Positions 1 through 11,787 are shown, counted from the first letter of the stretch. The stretch is DNA of 64,000 nt from Cinnamomum chago (GCA_038049695.1 CP142455.1:65482501-65546500); one strand, 5' to 3'. Made by a program: numbers and translations. Notes: generated by a model not told the origin, from the sequence alone.

Positions 1-687
1 AGAGAAATGAGAAGCCAAGCAACCATCTTGGGCCCTACTGTCAAACCACATATCAACTAACTTCCCATCTCCACCGTCCACTTGCTGCCAGAATGGATAT
101 AGTGAGCATAATTCCTAATTTTGTGCCAAATGTAGGATCCAAATTTTGGAGCAGAAGGACTCTATATTACCGAGTTTGCAAAGTACCTGGAGGCCATCCA
201 ATTTTCCCAAAGAGAATTAGAAGAAGCTGCGACCCATCCCGGTTTTATAAAAGAGGCCTCATTTTGCTCGTGTATGTGCCTTACTCCCAGGCCCGGCCGC
301 CCCTTCCTTTATTGGGACACAAACCATCTCCCAGCGGATCTGATTCCTTCTTAGTCTAGCAGGCCCCCCTACCAAAGGAAGTTTCTCATTAAGGTTTCCA
401 TTTGGTTTGATATAGACTTTGGAAGAGGAAGAACCAGATCTATGTGAATTGGCAAACTACTTAACACATGCCTTACCAAGGTTCTGTGCCCTGCAAAAGA
501 TAATAGCCTGGATTTCCATCCTGCTAGCTTGAGGAGAAACCTGTCCAGCAGATGGGTGAAGTGCCGCCTTTTGGGAGTGCCAATGATGAGAGGTGATCCA
601 AGATAATTGAAGTGGAGGGTTTTCTTGGAGGTTAGTGATGGCCATGATCTGCCTTTTGGTTCTCCAACTGCATTTGCAGAAATACAC
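1..687 (-). mobile_element. L1-type LINE fragment (end of RT and zf-RVT region)
   Basis: Read on the minus strand, this encodes the end of a plant L1 reverse-transcriptase ORF: YLGSPLIIGTPKRRHF, LLDRFLLKLAGWKSRLLSFAG and LVRHVLSSLPIHIDLVLPLP. These match the corresponding part of the LINE at 18.6-18.8 kb in this window. Towards base 1 a diverged zinc-binding RT segment follows (DGKLVDMWFDS). The 5' part of ORF2 is missing and the 3' end runs off the window. Stops and frame changes show that it is dead. The family is clear; the right border is approximate. Confidence 0.85.
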
Positions 688-689
688 TG

Positions 690-1556
690 TCTAAATTTAT
701 TAATTAGAAAGTAAAAAGTGTATACTACACTACTATTTATAATGCAATTGTACCGCCACAATTGGTTATCTAACACAATGTGGTGAAAAAAAAAGCCCAA
801 AACCTTTACAATGCGGAAAAACTAAAAGAAATTCAAAACCCAAACTAAATGATGTGATAAGTATTAGGTTACTATTTTTTAGTTTCACATGTTCTATGTA
901 CACACTAATGTTCGTAAAAATTAAACTGTAGAGCATTTTTGGATTGTCTTTGTAACCTTTTTTTTTTTTTTTTCTTTTGATGACATGGGTATCCCGTGGT
1001 ATTTTATAAGGCGAAATAGTCTTTGTGAATTAAAATTAATTCGATTATAGTTTTATTATCATAAACAATAGGACAGGGATCTTAATCTTATAATGACGAT
1101 GATGGTGATCGATAATAATATCATTGTCATCTTATAAATTTATATATTATAATATCATATGTATGTTATCGTTTTCCTATTTCAATATATTTTATGCAAA
1201 CAATACTATATTTTTAATTGTTATTTTTTTTAAAAAGTTTATTTGATATGAATTATATTGCCTGAGCTAAGCACAAATTTGTTTTGCTAGTTATAATGAT
1301 TGTAATCTGTACACCTGTATACCTAAAGACTGAAAGTACTTCTTAAAAATCAAACACAACCCAACCACACTACAATCCTATTCTATGTTCTGTGCGTGTG
1401 TAGAAACACGAAACCTATGATCAATAACAAAACCATATACAAGAAAAGAGAAAGTCACACGAGAGATTTACATGGATCGGCGAAATTCCTACGTCCACGA
1501 CCAAAGAGAACCAAGTATCCATTTACTATTCCACTCTTAGGTCTAGGGTTACAAGT
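690..1556. other. AT-rich DNA, no gene recognised
   Basis: Very AT-rich with short homopolymers and no coding signal, repeat ends or RNA gene that I can support. Confidence 0.5.

Positions 1557-1590
<34 letters not shown>
1557..1590. repeat. (TA)n microsatellite
   Basis: About 17 TA units in a row, next to the A-rich (3') end of the LINE tail that follows. Confidence 0.95.
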
Positions 1591-1591
1591 T

Positions 1592-2080
1592 GCTAATTGG
1601 TAAGATTGTATTGAGAGGAAAAAGGGCAGAAGCCCCTAGGACAAAGGTTAAACTGCTCCCAAGACTTTGACTAGAAAGAGAGCGCTACAAAACAAAACAT
1701 CCCAAACTAGAAGGAACAAAGCATAGGAGCAGCTATACAACCAACTGACAGGGAGAAGAAAGAACTCCACAACACCTGTCATCCAGAAAAACTCAAAGCA
1801 GTCGCACTAAGAGAGCACCATTAGCATTAGCAAAGAGAAAGGCAAAGTAGGGCCTTTCACCACAAAACTGCACAAGATAAAAAGGAAGAACAAGGAGCAA
1901 CCGGGCCACCGCCACAAGAGCCACTACGGGAGCAAAAATAGCAAATTAATCACCCCAACCAAAGGCTCTCAATATAGGATGAGAGGGAATAGCCATACCA
2001 GAAGCGTAGCTAAACATTCCACTACACCTGTCATGGAAGACCATCTGAGCCCTCTCTAGGGAAGGCAATTATATAATATA
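1592..2080 (-). mobile_element. LINE 3' untranslated tail (L1-type)
   Basis: Read on the minus strand this pyrimidine- and G-rich non-coding segment ends in CTCAATACAATCTTACC just before the TA repeat. That resembles the end of the LINE at 20,060-20,080 (CTTAATACAATTTTCC). There is no coding part, so it would be a heavily 5'-truncated copy. The call rests on the end motif and base composition only. Confidence 0.45.
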
Positions 2081-2113
2081 TATAGCTCCCTCTTTCTTAA
2101 CAAAAAAAAAAAA

Positions 2114-2718
2114 GCCCGGTGCAATGACCAAAATACCTCTAACCCAAAGCCTGGTCCTTGGGTAACCTAATGGACCAATCCGGTAAACTTGAAATACGAG
2201 ACATAAACCCAACAATCATCACTGATAATGACTCCTTACCACAGTGGTCTGGTTATGTCGGTCAAATACAAGTCAGTTTGATTAAGTCAAATTTTTTCAT
2301 CCTTAACAATTATAGCGTAATTTCCTTCCACATCATTTTGTGACAGTTATTGATATTTTTAGCTTCTTCCATAGTTTTATATTTTAAAAATATGACGAGT
2401 ATTAAGAAAAAATGCGAAGTACTTAACTAACTTTGGTATCTCTCAAGTTATATTACTTTTAGAAAGTCTTTGGGCAGAGTAGATTATTTTTTATTACCTG
2501 ATATATTTTTATTTAAAAAATAAAATTGCTCCATCATCGTGTTTTTCATTTTTTAATAGTTTCTTCTAAGGCACAATTAACGAAAACTCAATTAAGATAT
2601 TGGAGACAACTGAAAAAATGAGGTGAGGATTTTATACTTCATTTTTAATTATATAGAAATTTGTATTATTTTAAAGTTATCAAAACTTTTGTTACCACTG
2701 TTGCTTTGTTATTTTTCC
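2114..2718. other. AT-rich intergenic DNA
   Basis: No gene or repeat recognised; short open frames here look like chance. Confidence 0.5.
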
Positions 2719-3091
2719 AAGGGGATTTGATATATTAATCACCCTTAAATCTTGTTCCCCCAATTTCATGATTGAAAATCTACCAAAGTCCACATTTTTT
2801 TTTTTTTTTACTTTTCTACTTTGGATCCCATGATATCATGGGATCCGAATGTAAAAAGTTTAAAAACCAATGATATCGTGGGAACTAAGTCTAGATAAGA
2901 AGACAGTCTAGATTTTTTTAATGCCTTTTCAACTTTTAACATTTGGATCCCATGATCCGGGCAGAAAAGTTAAAAAAAAAAAAATGTAGACCAAAGTCAA
3001 ACAACTATGGGACTCTGGTGACATCAGTTCAATTTCAATTATGAAATTGGGGAAGTAGGGTTTAATGGGGGTTAATATGTCAAATCCCCTT
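2719..3091. mobile_element. Foldback MITE, 373 bp
   Basis: The two halves are inverted copies. The left end AAGGGGATTTGATATATTAA pairs with the right end TTAATATGTCAAATCCCCTT. The inner sequence (CCCCAATTTCATGATTGAAA, ACCAAAGTC) pairs with its reverse complement near 2,980-3,050. A 24-bp perfect palindrome starting GGATCCCATGAT lies at 2,823-2,846. It has no coding capacity, and target duplications are not clear. Structure indicates a non-autonomous DNA transposon; the superfamily is unknown. Confidence 0.75.
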
Positions 3092-3740
3092 TTTTCTATA
3101 TGTATATCTTTAAAAACTCATGGGGATCTTAATACGGAATTCATGCACTTGGCAAAAGTTCTCATTTTTGTGAGAATATTGAAGCAGTTGGATCATGGTG
3201 AAGCGGGGGGGGGGGGGGGGGGGGGGGGGGGGGATTTCATTCTTCTATTTCTCACATATTTCTCAATGTCCATGAGGATCTAAGACATTAAACTTCACGT
3301 TTTGGAATTTATCATTTATGTATGTAAATATAAATATATAACGGCTTGGATCTTGAATTGGGGGACTACATGAGTGTGAAAAATCAGAAGAGTAGGAAAA
3401 GTAGGATTAGATTGTTTTGTGTTCTTCATTTGTTCCTTAAAATTCACGAGGATCAGCTATGGTATACTTAGCATCCCTGGGTTTATTAATTTCATGGAAC
3501 TATTAATGTAAGACCTAAAACTTGAATTAAGCACTTAAATGTAGAGTTTTCAAATGATTCCCTTAATGTATTGTTTGCCAAATTGACCATTTATATAATA
3601 TGAAAAATTATAATAAAAAAGTTAAGACCCTAATATTTGGATGCATGCAGCATATAATTAATACCAAAGACTTAAATGTTCTTAGATTTTGTTAGCAATA
3701 TTCTTAAATTTGTTGACATAGAGATTTAATATATATATAT
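3092..3740. other. AT-rich DNA with a 29-base G run
   Basis: No gene recognised. A run of 29 consecutive G lies at 3,205-3,233. The open frame through it encodes polyglycine by composition and is not a gene. Confidence 0.5.
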
Positions 3741-3925
3741 GGGGAAAGTTTCAAGTGCATCTATCCCTCACCATAGGGTGAGAGACACTCCCATTTTTAC
3801 ACATGAAGACAAGGATGTGTACATCACCCTATGTCCTTGAAAAGTAACTTTTGTACTTGAAAATGTCCAATTATGGAAGTGTCCCTCACCCTATGGTGAG
3901 GGATGGATGCACTTGAAACCTCCCC
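3741..3925. mobile_element. MITE, 185 bp, with 8-bp flanking duplication
   Basis: The left end GGGGAAAGTTTCAAGTGCAT pairs with the inverse of the right end (GTGCACTTGAAACCTCCCC region). The inverted match continues through CCCTCACCATAGGGTGAG, giving TIRs of about 50 bp. ATATATAT flanks both sides (3,733-3,740 and 3,926-3,933). This is consistent with an 8-bp duplication as in hAT elements, but the flank is low-complexity TA, so the superfamily is uncertain. It sits about 310 bp upstream of the ubiquitin-like gene start. Confidence 0.75.
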
Positions 3926-4237
3926 ATATATATGATGACCACGATGATGATATAATGACATTAAGAGGGCTCCACCAATGACCCTCATCGATTTTCTTGA
4001 ATCTTGTCATAGATCTATAGTTCCATGGGACCCCTATCAACACGAAATCCTGTGATTAAGAAATGCTACTCCGCTGCCTACTCTCAGCTTTCATGTAACT
4101 CATTCAACAACAGAATATCCACCATTTCAGGTACCCATGCGGGGGATCAACTTCATTCCGTTGCTTGTTTAAATCCTGCATTACCCATACCTGCTGTCCA
4201 AGCATTTCATCTTCTTCCTCAACTTTCTAAGAGAAAA

Positions 4238-7200
4238 ATGGATGTGGTTTTTGAAACATCAAAAGGAAGGCAATTCACAATCGAAGTAGGCTTTTTTGAC
4301 ACAGTACTGGATATGAAGGAGAAGATCCAGAAATACGAAGGCTTTCCAGTCGCCCAACAGACCCTTGTCTTCAAGGACCAGGTGGGTAATACTAAAAACG
4401 AGTCATACCCTATTGGCCTTTCTTAAAAAGAAAGGTTTCTGGCCATGATGTATACCTATTTTCTTTGTGTCCCGAGCTTATAATGCATTGATATTATAGT
4501 CTCACTGCGCCATATTATATTGTTTTTCTTTCTTTGTTCTGTTTGTATGAAAATAAACTATCATTGAAAAGAGCAAAATGAAACAGAAGGAAACACGACA
4601 GAGAGGAAAAACAACAGAGAGACCCAACAAAACCTGAACACAAGGAAACAAAAAAAGAGAACTCCGCAAAAAGAAAGAACAGTCCAAGCATCCCAAATCC
4701 ACAAGAAATTAAAACCAGTCTGACTTCATTTACCAGGATAGTGAGACACCATGTTAAAAGTTAAAACCTCTGGGAATGTAGAGACAGCCCCGAAAGAATC
4801 AAAACACCCATCACTTGCTCATATATTGCAGATGATTGAATGAATGTGCCAATCCGAGTCACCCTTGAAAGCTTTGACAATTTCTGATGTACCCAAACAC
4901 AAAAAGATCTAGACAGGTTGCGATCTTTAACAACATTTAATGCAAATAGAGCCGACCTGAACCAACCTCGTTTCAACCTTTTTCTGGGATGGTACGAGGT
5001 CCTTTGACAGTACCTGCAACAACAAGAGAGCCCCCTATATGAACATGGTGAAATCAAAAGCTGATTGGTCCGTGGAGGAGACATTGTAGGCTGCATCACT
5101 TAAATGAAGGGCAGCTTGTTCCAAATCACATGTCTCATCCCCATGTATATTAAAGGGGGGAATTGGGGGGTTTAGGTTGATCCGTTCCATAATCACCATG
5201 CTAGGAAAAGGTATTGAGAGGTGGGATCTGGAAGTGAGCGGTGACTTGAGTTGTCACTCTTAGTCCAACACCTCCATCAGACTAATATGTTATTACATGT
5301 AATGTGTCAAAACGTGAAACCGGGATCCGAACCATACTTGCGAGGGCATAAAAAGGACAAATTAGAAATACCAAATCTTGATTTTAAAAGAAACCTTATT
5401 GGAATTGCTCTTCAAAGGGCATTTCCACGCAAGCAGAAGGATTCTTTGTGGAAGGGAAATCTTATTAGAGACATGGTGATCCAGCTCCTCATTAATAATA
5501 CATTTACAGGCCGATTTAGTTGTTAGATCCCCATTTTTTTTAGCAGCGCTCTAGTTTTGTCTATCATCACCCGAGGAATGAATGTGTGTATGGGAAATAT
5601 TGATGCGTATATATATAGTGAGGGACAATATAATGGGGCCGACTTTATGATCAATCCATACCATCCACACACATGGGACCCCTGAATTACAATGGATCAA
5701 TTGAGTTTTCGCCAATCTGAATAGATTGAATCGTGGATTAATAGAGGGTCAAAGATTTTCTTTTACTTTCGATATATGAACTAACAAATTATGTAATATA
5801 TATCGTTTTCTTTTATTCCTTATTATAGTATTTTTCTTACATATATAAACTCATTGATCTGAATTGATTATCGTGTATGCATTTAAATAAATAATTTAAG
5901 AGGATTTTACTAGAAAAATCCTATTAAATGTACTATAGAGCAAAAAGGATTTAAAAGATATGAAATGATCGTACTAATCCCAGGAACCCTTTTCAATTCA
6001 CTTTGTTGTTGTTTCGCCGAATGGCGATATCCCCACTCACCTGCATACACGAGTAAGGATATCCCCTCTTGTATTTTCTTCTTCTTCATAGTTAAGCAGC
6101 AATATCCCTGCTAACTCGCATATACAAGCGAGGATATCCCCACTCCTTTATTTTTCTTATTCGTCCTCCTCCTTCCTCCTCATCCTCCCTCCAACTCCTT
6201 CCTCTAACTCATGGGTCTACTAGCATTATATGAGGAAAGGTGGAGAAATAGAGGTGGAGAAAACTGGCCATAGCTCTTATTTGTACTATAGACATTTTCT
6301 CCACCAATTTCCTCTGCATCTAAACAACCTCTAAATCCATTTCCCAAGAAACTAAGAAATCATAACTGCCACAAATGGAGAAAAAAACTAACAGCAGCGC
6401 TTCTCAATCTGAACAAGACCTGATCATATTTATATATATATATATAATTCTAACAATGAGCAATAATCTACCTCAAAGCATTATCAGGGGATAATTGCAG
6501 TAACTAATCTCAATTCCAAAACAACACTATCCATACAAAACCCTAGAAGCAAAGGATGATAGAAAATTCGAGTGAATCAAACTTGTCGAAGACCCTAATA
6601 TCAAAAACTCAAGATTTAGCTCGGATTATGCCACAAATTTTATGTAACAACAAACACAAAGTATACAAATTTAAGCAAAACTAAGCTAAGATTTAAACAG
6701 CAAAAATCATGAGAATAGGAAACTAAAAAAGATCATAGAAGAATTATCCCCTGATAAAGATCAAACAATCCAACCTTAAACTAAATGACATATATGAGCA
6801 AACTAAATTAGAAAAAAAAAAAAGAGAAGATATATTGCGATTACAAAGGAACAAGATGGAGATGAATTTCTATACCTGAAACTTGCTACGCAATGAAAGT
6901 AGATATGGGAAAGAAGAAGAAAAAAAAAAGGAGTTGTTATGTTAACCGTAAAGAAGAAGAAAAAACGAGATAGGATATTCCCGTACATATATGCAGGTGA
7001 GCGAGGATATCGCCGCTCGGCGAAAAAAAAAAAAAAAAAGAATCGAAAAGGGCTCCTAGGATTAGTACAGTCATTTCATATCTTTTAAGTCCTTTTGGTA
7101 CTACAGTGCATCTAATGGGATTTTTTTTTATATCGTCATATTCATAAAGTTTTCATTTTCCATTTATGCAATCCTTATTTAAAACCATGTCCATAACGGT

Positions 7201-8407
7201 CATGATCAAGTTGAACCGATGTTCCAAAAATGTATTTCAAGTAATTCTTCTTCTTCTATAAAAGAAAAAGGTAATTCTTCTTCCTTTTTGTTTTTCAAGA
7301 TTATTTCTCAAAGGTAACGGAGAGTGAAAGATTAAAATATCTCAATTAAACTTCTGTTTCAAAGGTCTTGAATGTAAATAAAAGGTGAAAAATATATTCT
7401 AACTGTATAATAATATAGTTGTTTGTATCTTCATAGTGAACATCAAATCACTATATATATTAGAAACCAATTAAAGCAACCATGAAAATATGAGATCCAC
7501 CTAACTATATCAGGAAAAAATTAGAGAATATTTGAAAATATGATGGGCCCACTAAATGATTCTCATGATTTCAAAAGAAATTTGCTAGTGTGAGTTGTAT
7601 TTGATTTAAAACAATTTTCCTTTAATTTCCAAACCAAATGAAGGGGCTTCATTTTAAATTAAACAATTCTATGTTTTCCTATTAGAGTATAATTTCTATA
7701 TTGTAGTTAACAATTATAACAGGACTAGTATTTATTGAGTGAAATCTTATGTTCGGGTTTTATTATCTTAAGCCACACAGGTAATGGTGGACGACCGGGA
7801 TACTGAATTCTATGAGATCATCCAAGGTTCCCACATCCGTCTTTTCATCGAACCAGAAACCGTAAAGCCCACCATGAAAGAAGAACCATCCAAGATTCAC
7901 CTCACTCTAAGAATACCTGCTTCAAAGAGGCAGTTTTCCATCGATGTTGATGCAACTTGTAGTGTTGCTCAGTTAAAGGAGAGAATTCATGAGATGGAAG
8001 GCATCCCTTCGAGCCGACTTTCTCTTTTAATCGCGGGCAACACCGAGCTACAAGACCATCGATCATTATCCGACTACGGCATCTTCGATGACTCAGATGT
8101 GAATGTGATTTTCAAACCATTTCCTCCTCCGACACAGCCACCATTGAGGAGACTAAAGGTGACGGTGCAATCAATGTGTGGGACAAAGAAGGTTCCAGTG
8201 GAGGTGAACGCATCTGATAATGTTTGTGAGCTGAGAAAAGAGTTGGAGATATTGCACCAACATAACCATTTACATCTTCCCCAAGATGGCTATTTCTTCA
8301 TCTACAAACAAAATGTCATGGAGGACGATCGCACCTTCCGGTGGCATGATGTCCGGCAAGGCGATGTGATAGAGATCTTCAACGGGAGTGTCACAGGAGG
8401 ATCATAG
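4238..8407 (+). CDS. Triple ubiquitin-like domain protein (two exons)
   Basis: Exons 4,238-4,381 and 7,781-8,407 are joined in phase 0 (CAG|GTGGGT donor, CACACAG|GTA acceptor) and give 256 residues. Residues 1-73 are a ubiquitin-like fold starting MDVVFETSKGRQFTIEVGFF. A second follows at about 82-155 (IHLTLRIPASKRQFSIDVDA) and a third at about 160-250 (LKVTVQSMCGTKKVPVEVNA). The junction reads LVFKDQVMVDDRDTEFYEI, matching the core of plant multi-ubiquitin-like proteins as I recall them. I chose the start at the usual family N-terminus. An in-frame ATG at 4,025 would add 71 residues with no intervening stop and cannot be excluded. The domains lack the ubiquitin LRLRGG tail, but the protein ends TGGS, so a Gly-Gly lies one residue from the end. 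Likely role (inferred): adaptor or decoy in the ubiquitin-proteasome system, cytosolic or nuclear. Confidence 0.85.
4500..4740 (-). mobile_element. Possible LINE 3' tail in the intron
   Basis: Minus-strand sequence is T- and G-rich, contains CTTTTCAATGATAGTTTATT, and then becomes A-rich (AAAGAAAGAAAAACAATAT), as LINE tails do. It has no coding part. Weak evidence. Confidence 0.3.
4741..5911. other. Intron DNA of the ubiquitin-like gene, unrecognised
   Basis: Two modest open frames occur here (4,761-5,099 minus; 5,251-5,526 plus). Neither resembles a family I know, and both sit inside the intron. No repeat ends seen. Confidence 0.4.
5912..7130. mobile_element. Long-TIR non-autonomous DNA transposon, about 1.2 kb
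   Basis: About 150 bp at the left (GAAAAATCCTATTAAATG through AAAAGATATGAAATGA to TTCGCCGAATGGCGATATCC) is repeated inverted at the right (GGATATCGCCGCTCGGCGAA through TCATTTCATATCTTTTAAGT to CATCTAATGGGATTTTT). Further GATATCC-bearing variants lie inside each arm (about 6,045-6,065, 6,095-6,150, 7,000-7,020). It has no transposase and no clear target duplication. Long TIRs suggest a Mutator-like or foldback element. It lies wholly within the intron of the ubiquitin-like gene. Confidence 0.75.
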
Positions 8408-8563
8408 GAACCACACAAATGAAAGTTGCAATTTTGATGTAAATAACAACTTAACAAAATAGGAACTCTGAAAGGTGAAGATGAGTTAATTTTGTCCCTT
8501 TCTTCTTCTTCTTTTTTTTCTGTTATAAATACCCACACGCCCATCTAAGTCCTTCACCATCAG

Positions 8564-9083
8564 CTAGGGGTGGTAATTTCTGGCTTGACCTAGTATCCAA
8601 CCTGAGTCTGACCCACATTTGACCTATATTACCACCCGCACTTTCTCCAGGCTGGCCATGGGTCAAGAAAATCTGACTCTCATGTAAACGGGTTGGATTA
8701 TATAGGGTTAATTGGCTAAACTTGTTTAACCAATTAAAATGTGTCCCGTTCGGGCTGACCCGCATATCTAAACCTATTTAAAAAATTTATGGTTTAATAT
8801 TTTAGTACACTTAGAATATATATTTTATATAGAATGAGCTGAACTTGTGTTGGACTTTTTTAGGACTCTAACTTAATTCATGTTGAGCATTAATATTTGA
8901 AATGTGTTAGGTTTCGACCAAATTTGTACAAGTTGGGACGGGTTAAATGGGTTTGCCCACATTAACATTTAGGTTATGCTGGTGGGATCAAGCGGCCATC
9001 ATTTGGTGTGGGTTGAAGTTACATGACACGTTTTAAAATGGGTTGAATACGGGTTGAAATTCAACCCATAGACACTCCTTGTT
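8564..9083. repeat. hAT-like non-autonomous repeat (uncertain)
   Basis: Begins TAGGGGTGGTAATTTCTGG and is rich in GGGTTGAATACGGGTTGAA/TTCAACCC and TGACCCACATTTGACC words, the style of plant hAT-derived repeats. The right end (near CAACCCATAGACACTCCTT) pairs only weakly with the left. No target duplication found. Confidence 0.4.
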
Positions 9084-9120
9084 CAGGTGAAGGTATGGGT
9101 TGTGCTCTGTCCGGTAGGTT

Positions 9121-10991
9121 AGGGATGTCAAATGGGCCAGGCCGTGCCGAACCAGTCAACAGGCCGTGGCTCGGCACGGCTCGGTCAACGGCACAGCCCT
9201 AGCCTGGGCCCGTTGGCCCGGGCCCACCCAACTGCCAAGTGCCCTTTTAAAAAAAAAATCCATTTTACACCCCCCCCCCCCCCCCCCACGTCTATAAAAC
9301 GGTCATATAAGGGGTATTTTGTATCATTTTTCATTTTACAAAGTCTATAAGTACCATAACCCTCCCATTCTCATTCCTCACCAATTTACACAACTCTCTC
9401 ATTCTTTATTGATTAAAACCACATAAAGTCCGTTTCAAAAAAGAAAAAAAAATCACATATGCCACGTCTGTATTCCTCTAACTGTATGGATTGTGAATTA
9501 TGTAGATATAACATCTTTCAAGTAATGTCTTTGTCCTTAGAAATTAAAATAAAAAATGATTTGACCTATGTGAACTCATCTTTTGCTTGGCTAATCTGCT
9601 CATATCATAAGCCCAATCAAGTTGTTAGTGTAGAGGCCGGCATCATAAAACTTAACTTCAAAACAATAGAAAAATACCTTTTACCAAAAGATAAATCCTT
9701 TTTTTTTAATAGCAAAATAGTTTATGAACCATTGGGCCCCTTCAATCGGGATTCTCTACAATGAGGCTTGGAGGCAAAAAAATTAAAAGAAGACAACATG
9801 TCATATGTAAGTGGGATCCATAATGGGGCCCACTAAATGAAAGTGATCAGCGGCCAATGGGGCCCATTATTTTGTGAAAACTTCAAGAATTATTATTGGA
9901 GCGAATCTCTTATGTCATACATCTGCATTAGCTACATCATGGATCCAACTCAGGGTCTGTCAAAATCATTCTAAAAAAAATTGATTCTCTATAGTTTGAT
10001 TTCAAAAGAGCACACGTTAGTGAAGTGGGTCCACATCAAATTGTACAATGATGCCTTTTTTCCTAGGTAAGGCCCGCATCAGAATGATTTTAAAAATGAA
10101 ATTGATTTTTGTGTAGTTTAATCTCAAAAGAACACATTTTTAAGGGGGGGCACATCAAATTGGTTTTGTGCAATTTGATTTTGAAAATATCATGTTTGTG
10201 AGGCTGATCCACATTAGATTGATTTTGAAAATCAAACTACACAGTGATAGCTCATTTTTTTCTAAGCCTAGCTCATATTAGAATGCTTTTGAAAATTAAA
10301 TTGTATCTCTACAATTTAACTTCCAAAAGAGCACGTTAGTAAGGCAAACCAACGTAAATTGATTTTAAGAATCAGATTGATTTTGGAAAAAAATTATTTT
10401 TAAGAGAGTATATTTGTGAGGTGGGCCCACATCAGCTTGATTTTTAAAATTGAGTTGTAGAATGATGATATCTCTTTTTCTGAGGTGCACCCACATAAAA
10501 AATTATTCAATTTTCACAATTCGGCACATGATTAAAAAACTAACTATAAAATAATAGCATGTCAATTTGATAGTGGTTGCATTTAAAGCGGGGTGAAATT
10601 TACTCTTTTGAAATAGTGGGCCTCACAGTGTATTTGGAGTGACCTTAAAATTAATTGAACTGGCCCTTGGGTTGAATTATTGAAGATCCACATGATGGCA
10701 TATGATGAAACCCATTACTACCCAGATCTGATCAGGATCCTTCTTACAATAATACAAAGCATAGCTGCACATCACAAATTTGTATTCTGCAATTCAAGAC
10801 AGCAGGCCGTGCTTGTGTTCTATTTTTTTTTTAATACTGATTAAAAAAAAGGAAAAAATATGAACAGGCCCGCCTAGCCCGCGGGCCCGGCACGGCCCAA
10901 CACATGGCGGGCCTTGCCAGTGGGCCGTGCCGTGCCAGGGTTTTTCCCTAGCGGGTCGTGTTGGCCCGGTCCAGCCCGTTTGACATGCCTA
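9121..10991. mobile_element. hAT-like non-autonomous element, about 1.87 kb
   Basis: The left end AGGGATGTCAAATGGGCC pairs with the inverse of the right end (GGCCCGGTCCAGCCCGTTTG then ACATGCCT). The sub-terminal zones are very GC-rich and full of GGCACGGC/GGCCCGTTGGCCCGG words, whereas the core is AT-rich. The core (about 9,960-10,500) holds diverged tandem copies of a block with GTGGGTCCACATCAAATTG and TTTGATTTCAAAAGAGCACA. There is no transposase. An 18-base C run is at 9,270-9,287. A clean 8-bp target duplication was not found, so exact ends are uncertain. Confidence 0.6.
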
Positions 10992-11031
10992 GTTGAAGTA
11001 TCTTGTCGTGCCGAGTCAGATTGCCATAGTT

Positions 11032-11771
11032 GGATGGTAGCTTAGTGCATACTCTCTCCAAAGAATTATTTTTATGGTCCCACTCCTCAGTTCTGTATCC
11101 ATGGGATAAACTTAATTTGTGATGGTGGATGTGTCTTTTAAGTTAACATGAGTTTGATGGATGGATGATGATTGAAGTGTTTTTATATTTATATATGCTT
11201 CCATGATGGATGGACAACATTGGATGTGATTTTGGTGGAAATTGGACTGATTTGGTGAAATTCCAGAAATCTGAAAAGTTACAGGGTGTGTGTACTCGGT
11301 CAACCGGGAACATTGGGAATCTAGAATTTCAAGTGCCAGTTAGCTTTTTAAAAAATTTACAGAGACAATGTACTCGGTCGATCCGACCTTGTGCCCGTCG
11401 ACCTGATACACTGATGACTCCAGAGTACTTTTAATGTACCCGATTGACCGGACCTTAGCCAGGTCGATTGGATACACTGAGAATGTTAGGAATTGAGATT
11501 TGGCCTGGGTATTGTTTGAGTCAGGTAGGCTAGTGTACCGCCAGCTGATCGACCGGATACACTGGAAATCTCAGGACTCAAGTCAGGTCTCAGCTTCTGA
11601 GCCCTGTATAGCAGCTCGAACCAACCCTTGCTAGGTCGTTTTGCCACACAATAGAAAGTGAATTCTGGTTTCAGTCTTTGATTAGTATTTAATCTGTTGT
11701 GGGGTCCATTGACCATCCAAATGGACTTCTATTGATGTACTAATCATGAGTTAATGGTTTGGCTCAACCTT
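11032..11771 (+). mobile_element. LTR copy A, left part (fossil)
   Basis: Partial large LTR of the same family as the solo LTR at 13,146-16,131. Shared blocks include GTTGGATGGTAG, TTGAAGTGTTTTT, CCATTGACCATCCAAATGGA and TGGCTCAACCTT. It contains four GTCGACC-type palindrome modules (about 11,285-11,580). Its continuation is at 20,093-21,768; the L1 element at 11,772 sits between. The start is approximate. Confidence 0.65.
11285..11580. repeat. Palindrome array in LTR copy A
   Basis: Four spaced modules built on TGTACTCGGTCAACCG, GTACTCGGTCGATCCGA, GTACCCGATTGACCGGA and GATCGACCGGATACACTG, each ending in a TACACTG-like word. Weaker copy of the array at 13,995-14,395. Confidence 0.7.
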
Positions 11772-11787
11772 TCTGGCATCATCCTCT

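Noticed and set aside
369-800. Independent gene on the minus strand
   Set aside because: Motifs are those of an L1 reverse transcriptase end, shared with the LINE at 18.6 kb.
3065-3283. Glycine-rich small protein
   Set aside because: The open frame exists only because it runs through a 29-base G homopolymer.
4761-5526. Small genes within the intron of the ubiquitin-like gene
   Set aside because: Two modest open frames with no recognised family and no promoter or codon signal; could be chance or old transposon debris.
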